DNA of 64,000 nucleotides from Rhizobium anhuiense. GTDB taxonomy: Bacteria; Pseudomonadota; Alphaproteobacteria; Rhizobiales; Rhizobiaceae. Below the pieces are notes generated by a model. The model saw only the letters and a list, made by a program, of their open reading frames with translations, had not been told where the DNA came from and made no database searches. Positions 43,358-50,902 of this stretch are shown here, piece by piece. The stretch spans positions 806,001 to 870,000 of the forward strand of contig NZ_ML133522.1 in the NCBI RefSeq assembly GCF_003985145.1. The letters are read 5' to 3'. The position numbers and the translations under genes were made by a program. The stretch's first letter is position 1; every line of letters starts with the position of its first letter.

Positions 43358-45067
43358 TTAGCCTGCCGACGCGGTGCTGCCGGTCTCGCCGACATTTCCT
43401 ATCAGCGCTCGCAACGCCTCTTCCCTGCCGTTGAAAAGATTGTGAACACCGATCGCTTCGACGACCCCCGCGCGCTCGAGGATGCCGCGGCTTTCCTCGC
43501 TGAGGTCGGTCATTGCGAAAACGATATTCCGCTTTGCCAGGATCTCGGCCACGGCATCGAGCGCGGCTGCGCCGGTGCTGTCGATATGCGTGACGGCGCT
43601 GGCATCGAGCACGAGGCATCTGGTTTCGGCAGGGAGTTCCTTCGCTACGGACGCCAGCCGCAGGCGCACGTAATCGGCGTTGTAAAACAGAATGCTGCCT
43701 TGGATGGCGAAGACGGCGGCCCCCTCGACAGGGCGCGCTTCCGGAAAGCGGGCAAGATCGAAAAAGCCGTGCCGTCCCTCGATACGTCCAAGAAGACCGT
43801 CGCGGGGAAACATCGTCTGACGCAAGAGATAGACGAGCGTTGCCGCAACCGCGACGATGACGCCGTTGAGAACACCGAAGCTGATTGCGCCCCACATGGC
43901 GATCAGCGCAAAAATGAATTCCATGCGGCTGATGCGCCAGATCTTTTTCAATTCGTGAATATCGATGAGGCTGATTGCCGCCGTTGCGAGGATTGCGGCG
44001 AGCGCGGGAATGGGGAGTATCCGCAGCGCACTGTGAAGGAAAACAAGCGCGGCGATCAGCGTCGCGGCCGATACCAATCCAGCGACCTGAGAGACGCCGC
44101 CTGTCGACAGGTTTATCGCGGTTCGGGAATCCGAGACGCTGACGGGAAACGAGCCGAACAAGCCGGGCGCGATGTTGGCGGCGCCAAGTCCGATCAATTC
44201 CTGATTGGCGTCGACCTCCTCTCCGGTTCGTGAGCCGAAGCTTCTTGCCGCGACGATGCCTGCGCCGAAGCTGACGAGAAAGATCGCGGCCGAACCGAGC
44301 ACGATCTTATCGAGAGGCATCTGATGCAATGCAGGCAGAGATAGGCTCGGCATTCCGCTTGGGATATCGCCGACAACTGCAATGCCCCGGCCTTGGAAGT
44401 CGAAGATCGCCGAAAGGACGACCGAGAGGACAACCACCAGAACAGGGCCTGGAACTCGGAACCGAAAGGCCCGGACGATCCATAACAGGGCGAACATGAT
44501 CAGGCCGAGAATGAGCGAAGGCCAGTGGATCAGGCTGCTCTTGGCGAGCATTTCGACGAGCGGCGGGATCAGTCCATCCGATGAGATCTTTACCCCCGTG
44601 AAACGACCGATTTGTCCGACAAGGATCGAGAGCGATACGCCGGCGAAGAAACCCACCAGAATGGGACGGGAGAGAAAGCTCGCGAGAACGCCGAGCCTCA
44701 GCAGTTTCGCCGCGATGCAGAAGACGCCGACACCAAGCGCAAGGGCCGACGCGATGGCGACCCTGTCGATACCTGCCGTCGTGGGTTCGGCTGCGATGAT
44801 GGCGCCCATGGCGGCGGCCAGCACGGTCATGGTCGCGGCGTCAGGCCCGACGACCAAAAGCCGGGAAGGACCAAAGATCGCATAGGCGATCGGAGCAACG
44901 ATGCTGGCATAGATGCCGGTTTCCGGCGGCAGGCCGGCGATGGCGGGATAGGCGATGGCGCTCGGCAAGCCGACTGCGGCAATCGACAGCCCGGCCGGAA
45001 TGTCACTGCGGAGCCAGTCTCTGTTGAAGCCAGCCAAGCCCCGCAACATCGGAAGACTTCCTATCAC
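43358..45067 (-). CDS. SulP-family anion permease with STAS domain
   Basis: A 569-aa protein with about 12 membrane segments (AGLSIAAVGLPSAIAYPAIAG is the SulP signature) and a C-terminal STAS domain with VLDASAVTHIDSTGAAAL. SulP proteins carry sulfate, bicarbonate or dicarboxylates; no carbonic anhydrase is fused, so the ion is open. I use the GTG with AAGGAG upstream; a TTG at 45115 would overlap the HlyD gene. Confidence 0.9.
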   Translation of the reverse strand: MIGSLPMLRGLAGFNRDWLRSDIPAGLSIAAVGLPSAIAYPAIAGLPPETGIYASIVAPIAYAIFGPSRLLVVGPDAATMTVLAAAMGAIIAAEPTTAGIDRVAIASALALGVGVFCIAAKLLRLGVLASFLSRPILVGFFAGVSLSILVGQIGRFTGVKISSDGLIPPLVEMLAKSSLIHWPSLILGLIMFALLWIVRAFRFRVPGPVLVVVLSVVLSAIFDFQGRGIAVVGDIPSGMPSLSLPALHQMPLDKIVLGSAAIFLVSFGAGIVAARSFGSRTGEEVDANQELIGLGAANIAPGLFGSFPVSVSDSRTAINLSTGGVSQVAGLVSAATLIAALVFLHSALRILPIPALAAILATAAISLIDIHELKKIWRISRMEFIFALIAMWGAISFGVLNGVIVAVAATLVYLLRQTMFPRDGLLGRIEGRHGFFDLARFPEARPVEGAAVFAIQGSILFYNADYVRLRLASVAKELPAETRCLVLDASAVTHIDSTGAAALDAVAEILAKRNIVFAMTDLSEESRGILERAGVVEAIGVHNLFNGREEALRALIGNVGETGSTASAG

Positions 45068-45104
45068 CCGCTGGCTCCTTATTCTTTGCCGCTGGCATGA
45101 TGTA

Positions 45105-46262
45105 TCAATGTTCAAGGAACACGTAGTTCATCCAGCTGCTCATGCGCAGCAGCACCTTGCGCAGAACGGCGACATGGTGCCAATGGTGGGTGTAGACCGC
45201 GACCTCCGCGACCACGCCGCCCGGCAGTTGATAATCATCGGTGTTTTCGAGCAACTCGATCCGAGCCAGCGTTTGTCCGGGCGATAGGCGCTCGGGCGAT
45301 TGCGGGTCGATCAGCGCGCCGCTCGGCTGCAGCTGGCCCTGGGCCATCACATCGATGACCTCTTGCACCCGCGCCTTGAATATCTTGCCGGGTACGGCTT
45401 TGAAGGCGACCTCGGCCTCGTCGCCGACGTGGACGCGCTGCAGCGAATTCTGGATGAAGGCTGCCCCCAGCATGCGGTCCTGACTGTCGATGAAGACCAT
45501 GACCGGCCTGAGCGGAAGGGGATTAGCCATCATTCCAGGGCGGAGGAAGACCTGCGTGACGTAGCCGTCGCTCGGCGCCCGCACCACCGTCTGATCAAGC
45601 TCGTATTCGGCATTGTTCAGCTCCGCCTGCAGCCTTGCAACCGTCGGGTTCGTTCCGTTGATGTCAGACTCGTAGGCGAGCCTTGCCTGCGCGGCTTGTG
45701 CGCGGGCGGTGTCGACCGTAGCTTCCGACGTCAGATAGATGCCTCGCCGGTTTTCGACCTCGAGTTCGGAAAAGACGGCGCCCCTGCCATTCGTCTTTGC
45801 ATTCTCGTTCGATTGCTGGAATTTCTCGAATGCCTGCCGGGACCGGTCCCTTGAGGCCTCGGCGCCCGTGACTGCCGCGTTGGCTGCATCCACGGCCGCT
45901 TTCAATTGCAGAACGGACTGCTCGGCTTCGGCGAGCGCGGCTTTCTTCTGATCAACCGTGAACTGATAGGGCCGGGGATCGATGCGAAAAAGGATGTCGC
46001 CCTTCTTCAGAGGTGCATTCGGTGTCACCGGCACCTCGACGACCTGCCCCCCGACGACGGGAATAACGGGAGCCGAAGTGAAATAGATGCGCCCGTCGCT
46101 CGAATAGGGATGATTGTAGCTCATCAAAAGCAGCAGGGTGGAGATGAGGAAGATCCCGCCGAGAACGGCCGTCGCGAGCGTCCACTGGTTTACCGGAATC
46201 CTGAATACTTTGAAGATCGTCCAGCAAATCGCGGCATAGGTCAGTATCAGGAGCAGATCCAT
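45105..46262 (-). CDS. HlyD-family membrane fusion protein (YiaV/YibH-like)
   Basis: A 385-aa protein with two N-terminal membrane helices, a lipoyl/barrel-sandwich half (VIPVVGGQVVEVPV, KKGDILFRIDP), a coiled hairpin (DQKKAALAEAEQSVLQLKAA), and the second half VVRAPSDGYVTQVFLRPG. With the DUF3302 partner it matches the E. coli yiaV-yiaW arrangement. Probably an exporter adaptor, but no RND, MFS or outer-membrane component is adjacent. Confidence 0.9.
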   Translation of the reverse strand: MDLLLILTYAAICWTIFKVFRIPVNQWTLATAVLGGIFLISTLLLLMSYNHPYSSDGRIYFTSAPVIPVVGGQVVEVPVTPNAPLKKGDILFRIDPRPYQFTVDQKKAALAEAEQSVLQLKAAVDAANAAVTGAEASRDRSRQAFEKFQQSNENAKTNGRGAVFSELEVENRRGIYLTSEATVDTARAQAAQARLAYESDINGTNPTVARLQAELNNAEYELDQTVVRAPSDGYVTQVFLRPGMMANPLPLRPVMVFIDSQDRMLGAAFIQNSLQRVHVGDEAEVAFKAVPGKIFKARVQEVIDVMAQGQLQPSGALIDPQSPERLSPGQTLARIELLENTDDYQLPGGVVAEVAVYTHHWHHVAVLRKVLLRMSSWMNYVFLEH

Positions 46263-46603
46263 CAGGCGGTCTCCTTCTCCGGCGCTTGCGCCTCGAGCTC
46301 GGCGATCCGGGCATGGAGACGAGCAATTTCCGCATTCGCTTCGGCTTCCGCCGATAATTTTCCGTCCTGCCGGATACCCCAGCCGCGGTCTTCACGGTAA
46401 AGCGTCGCCCAGATGAACAGGAACGGCCAGATCGCATGAAGCGTGAAGAGGCTGACCCATCCAGCGACATGGATGGCATCCTGATGGGGGTGATTGCGCG
46501 CCTTGGCGATCAGATGCGGAATGTCGTGAATGGCAATCACGGCATAGAAGAGGGTGACCACGACAAAGGCCAATACGCCCAAGGCAAAATAGTCGAGAAA
46601 CAC
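46262..46603 (-). CDS. DUF3302 membrane protein (YiaW-like)
   Basis: A 113-aa protein with two membrane helices: FLDYFALGVLAFVVVTLFYA and HVAGWVSLFTLHAIWPFLFI, with the conserved HDIPHLIAKARNHPHQDAI between and WATLYREDRGWG after. A coiled tail follows. I use the GTG with GGGAGGGG upstream since family members start at this FLDYFALG. Its stop shares one base with the HlyD ATG. Confidence 0.9.
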   Translation of the reverse strand: MFLDYFALGVLAFVVVTLFYAVIAIHDIPHLIAKARNHPHQDAIHVAGWVSLFTLHAIWPFLFIWATLYREDRGWGIRQDGKLSAEAEANAEIARLHARIAELEAQAPEKETA

Positions 46604-46658
46604 GACCCCTCCCTTCCGGCTTGGTCTACCCGAGCCGTCGATCGCAAGCGAAGGTGGA

Positions 46659-46701
46659 ATTGTAGGCCCGTTTCGGCGCAAAGGCCCGTAGCATCGCGTA
46701 A
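46659..46701 (-). promoter_or_regulatory. NTACGNNATNCTAC motif and -10 of the DUF3302-HlyD-SulP operon
   Basis: On the minus strand TTACGCGATGCTAC (46701-46688) precedes TACAAT (46664-46659) by 37 bp; the GTG start is about 56 bp beyond the -10. ATAGAG is 2 nt upstream of the motif, as at the FixL-like kinase promoter. Confidence 0.6.
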
Positions 46702-46837
46702 TCTCTATCGGGGCGTTCGCGGGCGACCCGTCTGAGGGAATTGCCTGCGCTCGAAGGAAAGGAGCGAGATCGGCGAGACGAAACCCGTTCGCCGTCTCGT
46801 ATCGGGCATGGGATGCGTCCTTCAGAAGCCAGCCACC

Positions 46838-46851
46838 GTAGGATCGCGTAT
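46838..46851. promoter_or_regulatory. NTACGNNATNCTAC motif upstream of the 104-aa gene
   Basis: ATACGCGATCCTAC read on the minus strand. The nearest gene is on the plus strand (46927), with TATATA at 46879-46884 as a possible -10. The spacing and orientation differ from the other copies, so its target is uncertain; it may also act on the divergent operon. Confidence 0.45.
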
Positions 46852-46926
46852 TTTACGTCTCCAGACGGGTCCGCCTGTTATATAGTTTCCACACTGCTTA
46901 GCGCAGTTTCGTCGGCGGGGGCGGAG

Positions 46927-47241
46927 ATGGCGTCGGGAGAAAGTGGTTCGACATATCTGTCCGCTCTGGAAACGGCAGAGGCTTATTTTCCCGACCAGGC
47001 AAGGCTGGTGCAGCGGCTTTTCTACGTCGATGAGGCTTTTCATAGCATGTGCGAGGATCTCGCTGCCGCGGAGCAGGCTTTGGCGCATGTCGAACAGTTG
47101 CCCGACACGTTGAGAGAAGCGCGGCGGCTGGAATATGCAGGCTTGGTCGATGCCTTGTTGAAAGAGATGAGGGAGGCGATTTCACAGTCGAAAATTGTAG
47201 TGCTCCGGCGGTCACCCGCCATCGGCCCGAAATCTCCGTGA
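46927..47241 (+). CDS. Small cytoplasmic protein of unknown function (104 aa)
   Basis: Helical acidic protein (RLVQRLFYVDEAFHSMCEDL, AAAEQALAHVEQLPDTLREA); short proteins with this FHSxCEDLAxAEQAL pattern are, to my recollection, common in rhizobial genomes. The ATG has GGGGGCGG upstream. It precedes the DUF3300 gene by 42 bp and probably shares its promoter. Confidence 0.7.
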   Translation: MASGESGSTYLSALETAEAYFPDQARLVQRLFYVDEAFHSMCEDLAAAEQALAHVEQLPDTLREARRLEYAGLVDALLKEMREAISQSKIVVLRRSPAIGPKSP

Positions 47242-47283
47242 ACGCATCCGTCATTCAACTGAATCTAGGGAGGTCAATGTGCG

Positions 47284-48669
47284 ATGAAAGCAATTTCCCG
47301 CAAACTGCTTGGTGGGTTGTCAGCTCTGGCGATCATTGCACTGCAGCCAGCCTTCCCCGTGCGAGCACAGGCCCCTGCGCCGGCTGCGGCGCCCACCCAG
47401 TCGAGCGCAGAACAACCCGCGGCTGCCCTTCTTTCGGAGGATGAACTCGAGGTGCTGGTGGCGCGGATCGCGCTTTATCCGGACGAACTGGTCGCGGCGA
47501 TTTCGGCCGCCTCCCTCTTTCCCCTGCAGATCATCGAAGCGCAGCGTTTCCTGGAAGCGAAAAAGAAAAATGCCGATCTCAAGCCCAAAAGCGATTGGGA
47601 CGGCAGCGTCGTTTCGCTGCTCAACTACCCTGACATTGTCAAGATGATGAGCGAGGATCTCGATTGGACTCAATCACTCGCCGATGCGCTCGCCAATCAG
47701 CAGAAGGACGTGCTGATTGCCATCCAGCAGCTTCGCGACGAGGCGGTGGCAAAGAACATCATTAAGACGGATGACAAGGTGACGGTCGTCACCGAAAACG
47801 ACAACATCATTATCCGTCCGACCGATCCCGAGAAGATCTATATCCCGCAATATCCGCCGGAAATGCTTTATGAACCGGACTATGCCGCGGCGCCGATCTC
47901 CTATTATCCCGATTATTACGACAGCTACTACTATCCGGGTGCCGCGTTCTTTGCCGGAGCGGTCACCGGGCTTGCCTGGGCCGCCGTCGTCAATTGGGAC
48001 GACTGGGGCGTATGGGGTGGTCGCTGGGACGGCGATATCGACATCGATTGCAACAATTGTCTGAATAATCGCAACTTCAACGGAAAAATGAAGTGGAACG
48101 ACGTCGACTGGGCGAATGTCGACCGCAGCAAGCTGAGCATCGGCAAAGACCAGCTTGCCAAGCTGGATCGGTCGTCGATCAAATCGGGACTTCAGGCCGA
48201 CAATCGCAATCAACTGCGAAACAAAGCCGCAGATATCCAGGCAGGCCAGAGGCCGGGCAATCGCGGGACGGCCGCTCGCGCGGAAGATATCCGAAAAAAC
48301 ACGGCGCAAGGACTGAAGGCCAAACCGCAGGCGAACAGGCCGACGGCCGCCAATCGTCAGAACGTATCCCGGCCCGAAACCCGTCCTCAAAAATCGGCCA
48401 ATCGCCCCTCCAAGCCCGCCCAGAAATCCGTAAAGAAACCCAACAAACCGCAGATGGCTGCCCGGCCCGACAATCGCGGGCGCCAGTCGAGCGCACTCGG
48501 CAACGTGCAGTCCGGCCGCCAGCAGACCGTCGCCTCGAAACGAGGTGCGCAAAGCATGGGCGCTCATCGCCCGGCAGCCCGTCCCCAGCATCACTCGCGC
48601 CCGATGCCGTCTCGCGGCGGCGGCGGCCGCGGTGGCGGTGGCGGCCGCGGTGGCGGCGGGCGGCGATGA
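47284..48669 (+). CDS. DUF3300 secreted protein
   Basis: A 461-aa protein with a signal peptide (cleavage near VRAQA), a DUF3300 core (LVARIALYPDELVAAISAAS, IIEAQRFLEAKKKN, YIPQYPPEMLYEPDY), a tyrosine-rich stretch, then a long low-complexity Arg/Pro/Gln/Asn tail that ends in a Gly-Arg repeat. The tail is basic and probably disordered, fit for binding cell-wall or extracellular polyanions. GGGAGG precedes the ATG. DUF3300 and DUF2950 genes are usually neighbours. Confidence 0.9.
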   Translation: MKAISRKLLGGLSALAIIALQPAFPVRAQAPAPAAAPTQSSAEQPAAALLSEDELEVLVARIALYPDELVAAISAASLFPLQIIEAQRFLEAKKKNADLKPKSDWDGSVVSLLNYPDIVKMMSEDLDWTQSLADALANQQKDVLIAIQQLRDEAVAKNIIKTDDKVTVVTENDNIIIRPTDPEKIYIPQYPPEMLYEPDYAAAPISYYPDYYDSYYYPGAAFFAGAVTGLAWAAVVNWDDWGVWGGRWDGDIDIDCNNCLNNRNFNGKMKWNDVDWANVDRSKLSIGKDQLAKLDRSSIKSGLQADNRNQLRNKAADIQAGQRPGNRGTAARAEDIRKNTAQGLKAKPQANRPTAANRQNVSRPETRPQKSANRPSKPAQKSVKKPNKPQMAARPDNRGRQSSALGNVQSGRQQTVASKRGAQSMGAHRPAARPQHHSRPMPSRGGGGRGGGGGRGGGGRR

Positions 48670-48698
48670 CACCCCTTACGAGCCCATGGAGTTACATC

Positions 48699-49637
48699 AT
48701 GAGACGTCAATCGATGGTAATCCCGCTCATGCTTGCGACAGCGCTCTGCACGATGCCGACGAAGCCGGCGTTTTCGCAGGGGCAGACGGATCTCGCCGAA
48801 TACAAGGCGGCAACGCCCTCACCGAAATTCGACAGCCCGTCTCTTGCACTCGATCGGCTGAAATCGGTGCTCGGCTCCAACAATATCGGGGATCTTGGGG
48901 ATCTGCTCGGTCTGAACGCAGACAAGCTGCGCTCGAGCAACGAGGCAATGATCGCTTATGGATTGATCCGGGAAGGCGCCGAACGACAGATGAGCTTGAA
49001 AGACGTCGAAGGTGCCAAGATCGTCGTGATCGGTAATCGACTCTGGCCTCTGCCGTTTCCGCTGACTGAGGACAAGGACGGGAAGTGGTCCTTCGACACG
49101 CAGCGCGGCTTCGAGGAGATCATCAATCGGCGCATCGGCGAAAACGAACTCGCGACGATCGACACGATGCATGAATATGTGGCTGCGCAGTATCAATATG
49201 TGTCCGACGATCGCGACGGTGACGGTATTTACGAGTTTGCCAAAAAATTGATCAGCAGCCCGGGCAAGCTGGACGGCCTCTACTGGGACCCCAGCGTCTC
49301 TGCAGAGGAAAGCCCGGCAAGCGCGCTGGTCGAGACGGCCGCTTTCGGCGCCGCCAAACGTGGGGAAGGTTATTTCGGATACCGCTATCGCATCCTGACC
49401 GCCCAGGGCGACAATGTACTGGGCGGCAAACAAAGCTACGTCATCAATGGTTATATGACCGGTGGCTTTGCGCTCGTCGCCTGGCCGGTCACATATCGGG
49501 TGACCGGCGTGCAGACCTTTGTCGTCAACGGGATGAGCGTCATCTATCAACGCGATTTGGGGCCGCAAACGGAGCAGCGCGCCGCCGCGATCAAGGAATT
49601 CAATCCGGACGCCAATTGGACCATTGTAAGCGAATAG
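48699..49637 (+). CDS. DUF2950 secreted protein
   Basis: A 312-aa protein with a signal peptide (VIPLMLATALCTMPTKPAFS). The DUF2950 pattern is visible in KWSFDTQRGFEEIINRRIGENELATID, GDGIYEFAKKL and GYFGYRYRILTAQG. GGAG lies 8 nt before the ATG and it follows the DUF3300 gene by 29 bp. Function of the pair is unknown; an envelope role is likely. Confidence 0.9.
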   Translation: MRRQSMVIPLMLATALCTMPTKPAFSQGQTDLAEYKAATPSPKFDSPSLALDRLKSVLGSNNIGDLGDLLGLNADKLRSSNEAMIAYGLIREGAERQMSLKDVEGAKIVVIGNRLWPLPFPLTEDKDGKWSFDTQRGFEEIINRRIGENELATIDTMHEYVAAQYQYVSDDRDGDGIYEFAKKLISSPGKLDGLYWDPSVSAEESPASALVETAAFGAAKRGEGYFGYRYRILTAQGDNVLGGKQSYVINGYMTGGFALVAWPVTYRVTGVQTFVVNGMSVIYQRDLGPQTEQRAAAIKEFNPDANWTIVSE

Positions 49638-49641
49638 GGTC

Positions 49642-50145
49642 TTACAGCGCGGCGCGGTCGTCAACCGCCCCATGCACCCGGGGGCGGCTGCATGATGCAA
49701 CCGCCATGGCGCGATTGGAATAGCGTTTGTTGCCCGTGACTTCCCGGCCAAGCCATTTCGGCAGGGCCGGAAGATCATCTTCGCTCGCTATCTCGATCTC
49801 GGCGAGCGTCAATCCTTCATAGACTCCGGCAAAGACGTCTACATCCCAGTTTCTGCCCTCGTACAGAACCCGGTAGCGGGTCTTTTCAATGACGTGGCCA
49901 GTCGCATGGAGAAGCAGGTCCCGTGCCTCCTCGACAGGAATCTCGTATTCATATTCGTCCTTGGCGAGCCCTGCTGTGTGGAATTTGATTGTCAGGCAAG
50001 CAGAACGGTCGTCGATCAAGCGAACACGTACCGAGTTCTTATCTCGAGACAGATAGGCCTGCTGCAGGACATGCGACATGCCGGCGCAATCGCGCCAGCT
50101 ATCGTTACGCACGAGAAATTTGCGCTCGATCTCGATTGCTTTCAA
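49642..50145 (-). CDS. CYTH domain protein
   Basis: A 167-aa protein of the CYTH/triphosphate tunnel metalloenzyme superfamily: EIERKFLV at the N-terminus (ExExK metal motif), SVRVRLIDD, LTIKFH, YEYEIPVEEA, KTRYRV and LAEIEIASEDD supply the alternating charged strand residues. Such enzymes hydrolyse tripolyphosphate or similar. Start is TTG with AGAGGC upstream, supported by the family N-terminus. It follows the 155-aa gene by 24 bp. Confidence 0.88.
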   Translation of the reverse strand: MKAIEIERKFLVRNDSWRDCAGMSHVLQQAYLSRDKNSVRVRLIDDRSACLTIKFHTAGLAKDEYEYEIPVEEARDLLLHATGHVIEKTRYRVLYEGRNWDVDVFAGVYEGLTLAEIEIASEDDLPALPKWLGREVTGNKRYSNRAMAVASCSRPRVHGAVDDRAAL

Positions 50146-50169
50146 GTTGATGCCTCTATCTGCTGCCGG

Positions 50170-50637
50170 TCACTCGACGGGCGGCTCCCAAGTGAGGAAG
50201 AAGCCGACGTCTCCCGGCATGCCGTCCGGGAAGCTGATGATCATGGCCTTCAACCCGTAACCCTGCGGTCTGGCAACTTCCTCGAAGAGTTCGAGGAGTT
50301 CCTTTGCCTTTCCCTGCAGTGTCTTCTGCCATCCGGACAGGTTGTTGTTGATGGCCCGGCCGCTGTCCGTGCAGAAGGTCGACGGAAAGCTGTAAATCAG
50401 CGCCTCATATTTGCCGTCTGCGGCCGCTTTCATGACCAGCCGCTTGATGACGGCGCGTTCCGCTTCGCCAATCTGCTTGCGGAAAAAATCCTCGACGAAC
50501 TCCGCGTGTTTCTTTGCTTCACGCGCCTTGATCTTTTCGCTGCGCTCCATCTCGACAAGCTGAAGCTCCAGAGCGCGTTTGCGCAGTTCCTCTGCGCTTG
50601 TCATGGGATGGGGTGTAGAGGTCTCAGGTGATGTCAT
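50170..50637 (-). CDS. Conserved hypothetical protein (155 aa) upstream of the CYTH gene
   Basis: An N-terminal coiled helix rich in Lys/Glu (ELRKRALELQLVEMERSEKI), then a mixed domain (KYEALIYSFPSTFCTDSGRA, GLKAMIISFPDGMPGDVGFF). Soluble, no signal peptide. I use the ATG after GGAGGAGCC. Operon with the CYTH gene; function unknown. Confidence 0.75.
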   Translation of the reverse strand: MTSPETSTPHPMTSAEELRKRALELQLVEMERSEKIKAREAKKHAEFVEDFFRKQIGEAERAVIKRLVMKAAADGKYEALIYSFPSTFCTDSGRAINNNLSGWQKTLQGKAKELLELFEEVARPQGYGLKAMIISFPDGMPGDVGFFLTWEPPVE

Positions 50638-50715
50638 CGCAGGCTCCTCCAGAGAATACATGGCGATGATAGAGCGCGCGTGGAGCCTAAGGCAGTAAAA
50701 TACATGTCGGTGCCG

Positions 50716-50734
50716 GTAGAATACGGTATCCTAC
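50716..50734. promoter_or_regulatory. Overlapping FixJ-type motifs between divergent genes
   Basis: Plus strand ATACGGTATCCTAC (50721-50734) is a perfect NTACGNNATNCTAC match; 37 bp on from its start is TTACGT, a weak -10. An overlapping minus-strand copy ATACCGTATTCTAC (50729-50716) has one mismatch. The site lies between the 155-aa gene and the third TolB/TPR gene. Confidence 0.5.
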
Positions 50735-50902
50735 GCGGGCATTTCGTAAACTGTGACTTACGTCCGTCATTTGGCTATTCATGGGATCCGGTCAGCATTG
50801 GTTAGGTTATTCGGCTGGGCGGCATTGCCGTCACGCCTGACGGGGACTACTGTTTAGGACTGCGTGCAGCTGGTTGTTCGCAATCGGAGTCTGGGGGAAC
50901 CG

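Noticed and set aside
48600..48669. Short GGCGGCGGCCGCGG-type repeats resembling a CRISPR or satellite
   Set aside because: They encode the Gly-Arg tail of the DUF3300 protein; no regular repeat-spacer structure.
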